Positions 5,766 to 5,817 of a stretch of 5,817 bases of DNA are shown one piece after another (position 1 is the stretch's first letter; every line of letters starts with the position of its first letter). This DNA comes from Eubacteriales bacterium (GTDB lineage: Bacteria; Bacillota_A; Clostridia; Christensenellales; Aristaeellaceae). The stretch covers positions 1-5,817 of the forward strand of contig JARKQO010000376.1 of the NCBI GenBank assembly GCA_029974855.1. Direction: 5' to 3'. The position numbers and the translations under genes were made by a program. The notes under the pieces are model-generated. The model did not search any database, had not been told where the DNA came from, and saw nothing but the letters and a program-made list of their open reading frames with translations.

Positions 5766-5817
5766 GATGATGCGCACCTCTTTCCCCATTCATTCAGATT
5801 GATGTTTCCATACCGTA
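5766..5817 (-). other. 5' leader of the operon, upstream part outside window
   Basis: These 52 bases lie upstream of the chosen modA start. They hold the modA ribosome binding site (5775-5783). I looked for a ModE-type inverted repeat, a -10/-35 pair and a riboswitch fold. The only thing seen is a weak TACGGT-like hexamer at the very edge (5812-5817) and a trivial ATG-N4-CAT symmetry at 5801-5810, neither of which can be called. The promoter and operator must be at the edge or outside. Confidence 0.5.
5775..5783 (-). promoter_or_regulatory. Ribosome binding site of modA (decides the start)
   Basis: On the minus strand this reads AAAGAGGTG, 9 bases before the ATG at 5765. It selects 5765 over the in-frame ATG at 5789, which lies upstream of this site. 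Confidence 0.8.

Noticed and set aside
5790..5817. Possible ModE-binding palindrome or Moco riboswitch upstream of modA
   Set aside because: Only about 50 bases of leader are visible. There is no TATATA-type inverted repeat, and a Moco riboswitch is far longer than the available sequence.

Overview
The window is a single, tightly packed, minus-strand gene cluster for molybdate uptake and the first steps of molybdenum cofactor (Moco) synthesis. Every gene reads right to left. In transcription order they are modA, modB and modC (the molybdate ABC transporter), a one-domain ModE-type winged-helix regulator, a MoeA/MoaB-like molybdopterin-binding protein with a cysteine-rich tail, moaC, moaA, and a MOSC-domain protein that runs off the left edge. 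All seven junctions are either overlaps (4, 8 and 14 bp) or gaps of 1 to 3 bp. There is no room for internal promoters or terminators between genes, so this looks like one polycistronic unit whose promoter lies at or beyond the right edge.

Region by region: 5766-5817 is the leader of modA, with a clear ribosome binding site. 3266-5765 is the transporter. 2867-3262 is the regulator. 1858-2880 is the molybdopterin-binding protein. 1367-1855 is moaC and 412-1374 is moaA, which together make cyclic pyranopterin monophosphate (cPMP) from GTP. 1-415 is the MOSC protein, 138 codons without its stop. No stretch longer than about 50 bases is left without a gene, and I see no RNA genes, repeats, mobile elements or CRISPR.

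How the genes work together: ModABC brings molybdate into the cell, MoaA and MoaC start the pterin part of the cofactor, the MoeA-like protein probably binds molybdopterin at a later step, and the MOSC protein probably handles the finished cofactor or its sulfur ligand. The regulator probably tunes the operon to Mo or cofactor supply. MoaD, MoaE, MobA, canonical full-length MoeA and a separate MogA are absent and must be encoded elsewhere, perhaps just past the left edge.

The DNA is GC-rich. Strong GGAGG-type ribosome binding sites, the stand-alone ModE domain and the style of the molybdopterin-binding protein suggest an anaerobic Firmicute, most likely a GC-rich member of the Clostridia. This is an inference from recall of similar proteins, not a search. 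One point against a simple monoderm assignment is that ModA has a plain signal peptide without a lipoprotein cysteine. The system is a recognisable one. The parts most worth a second look are the Cys-rich tail of the MoeA-like protein and the regulator that lacks a molybdate-sensing domain.
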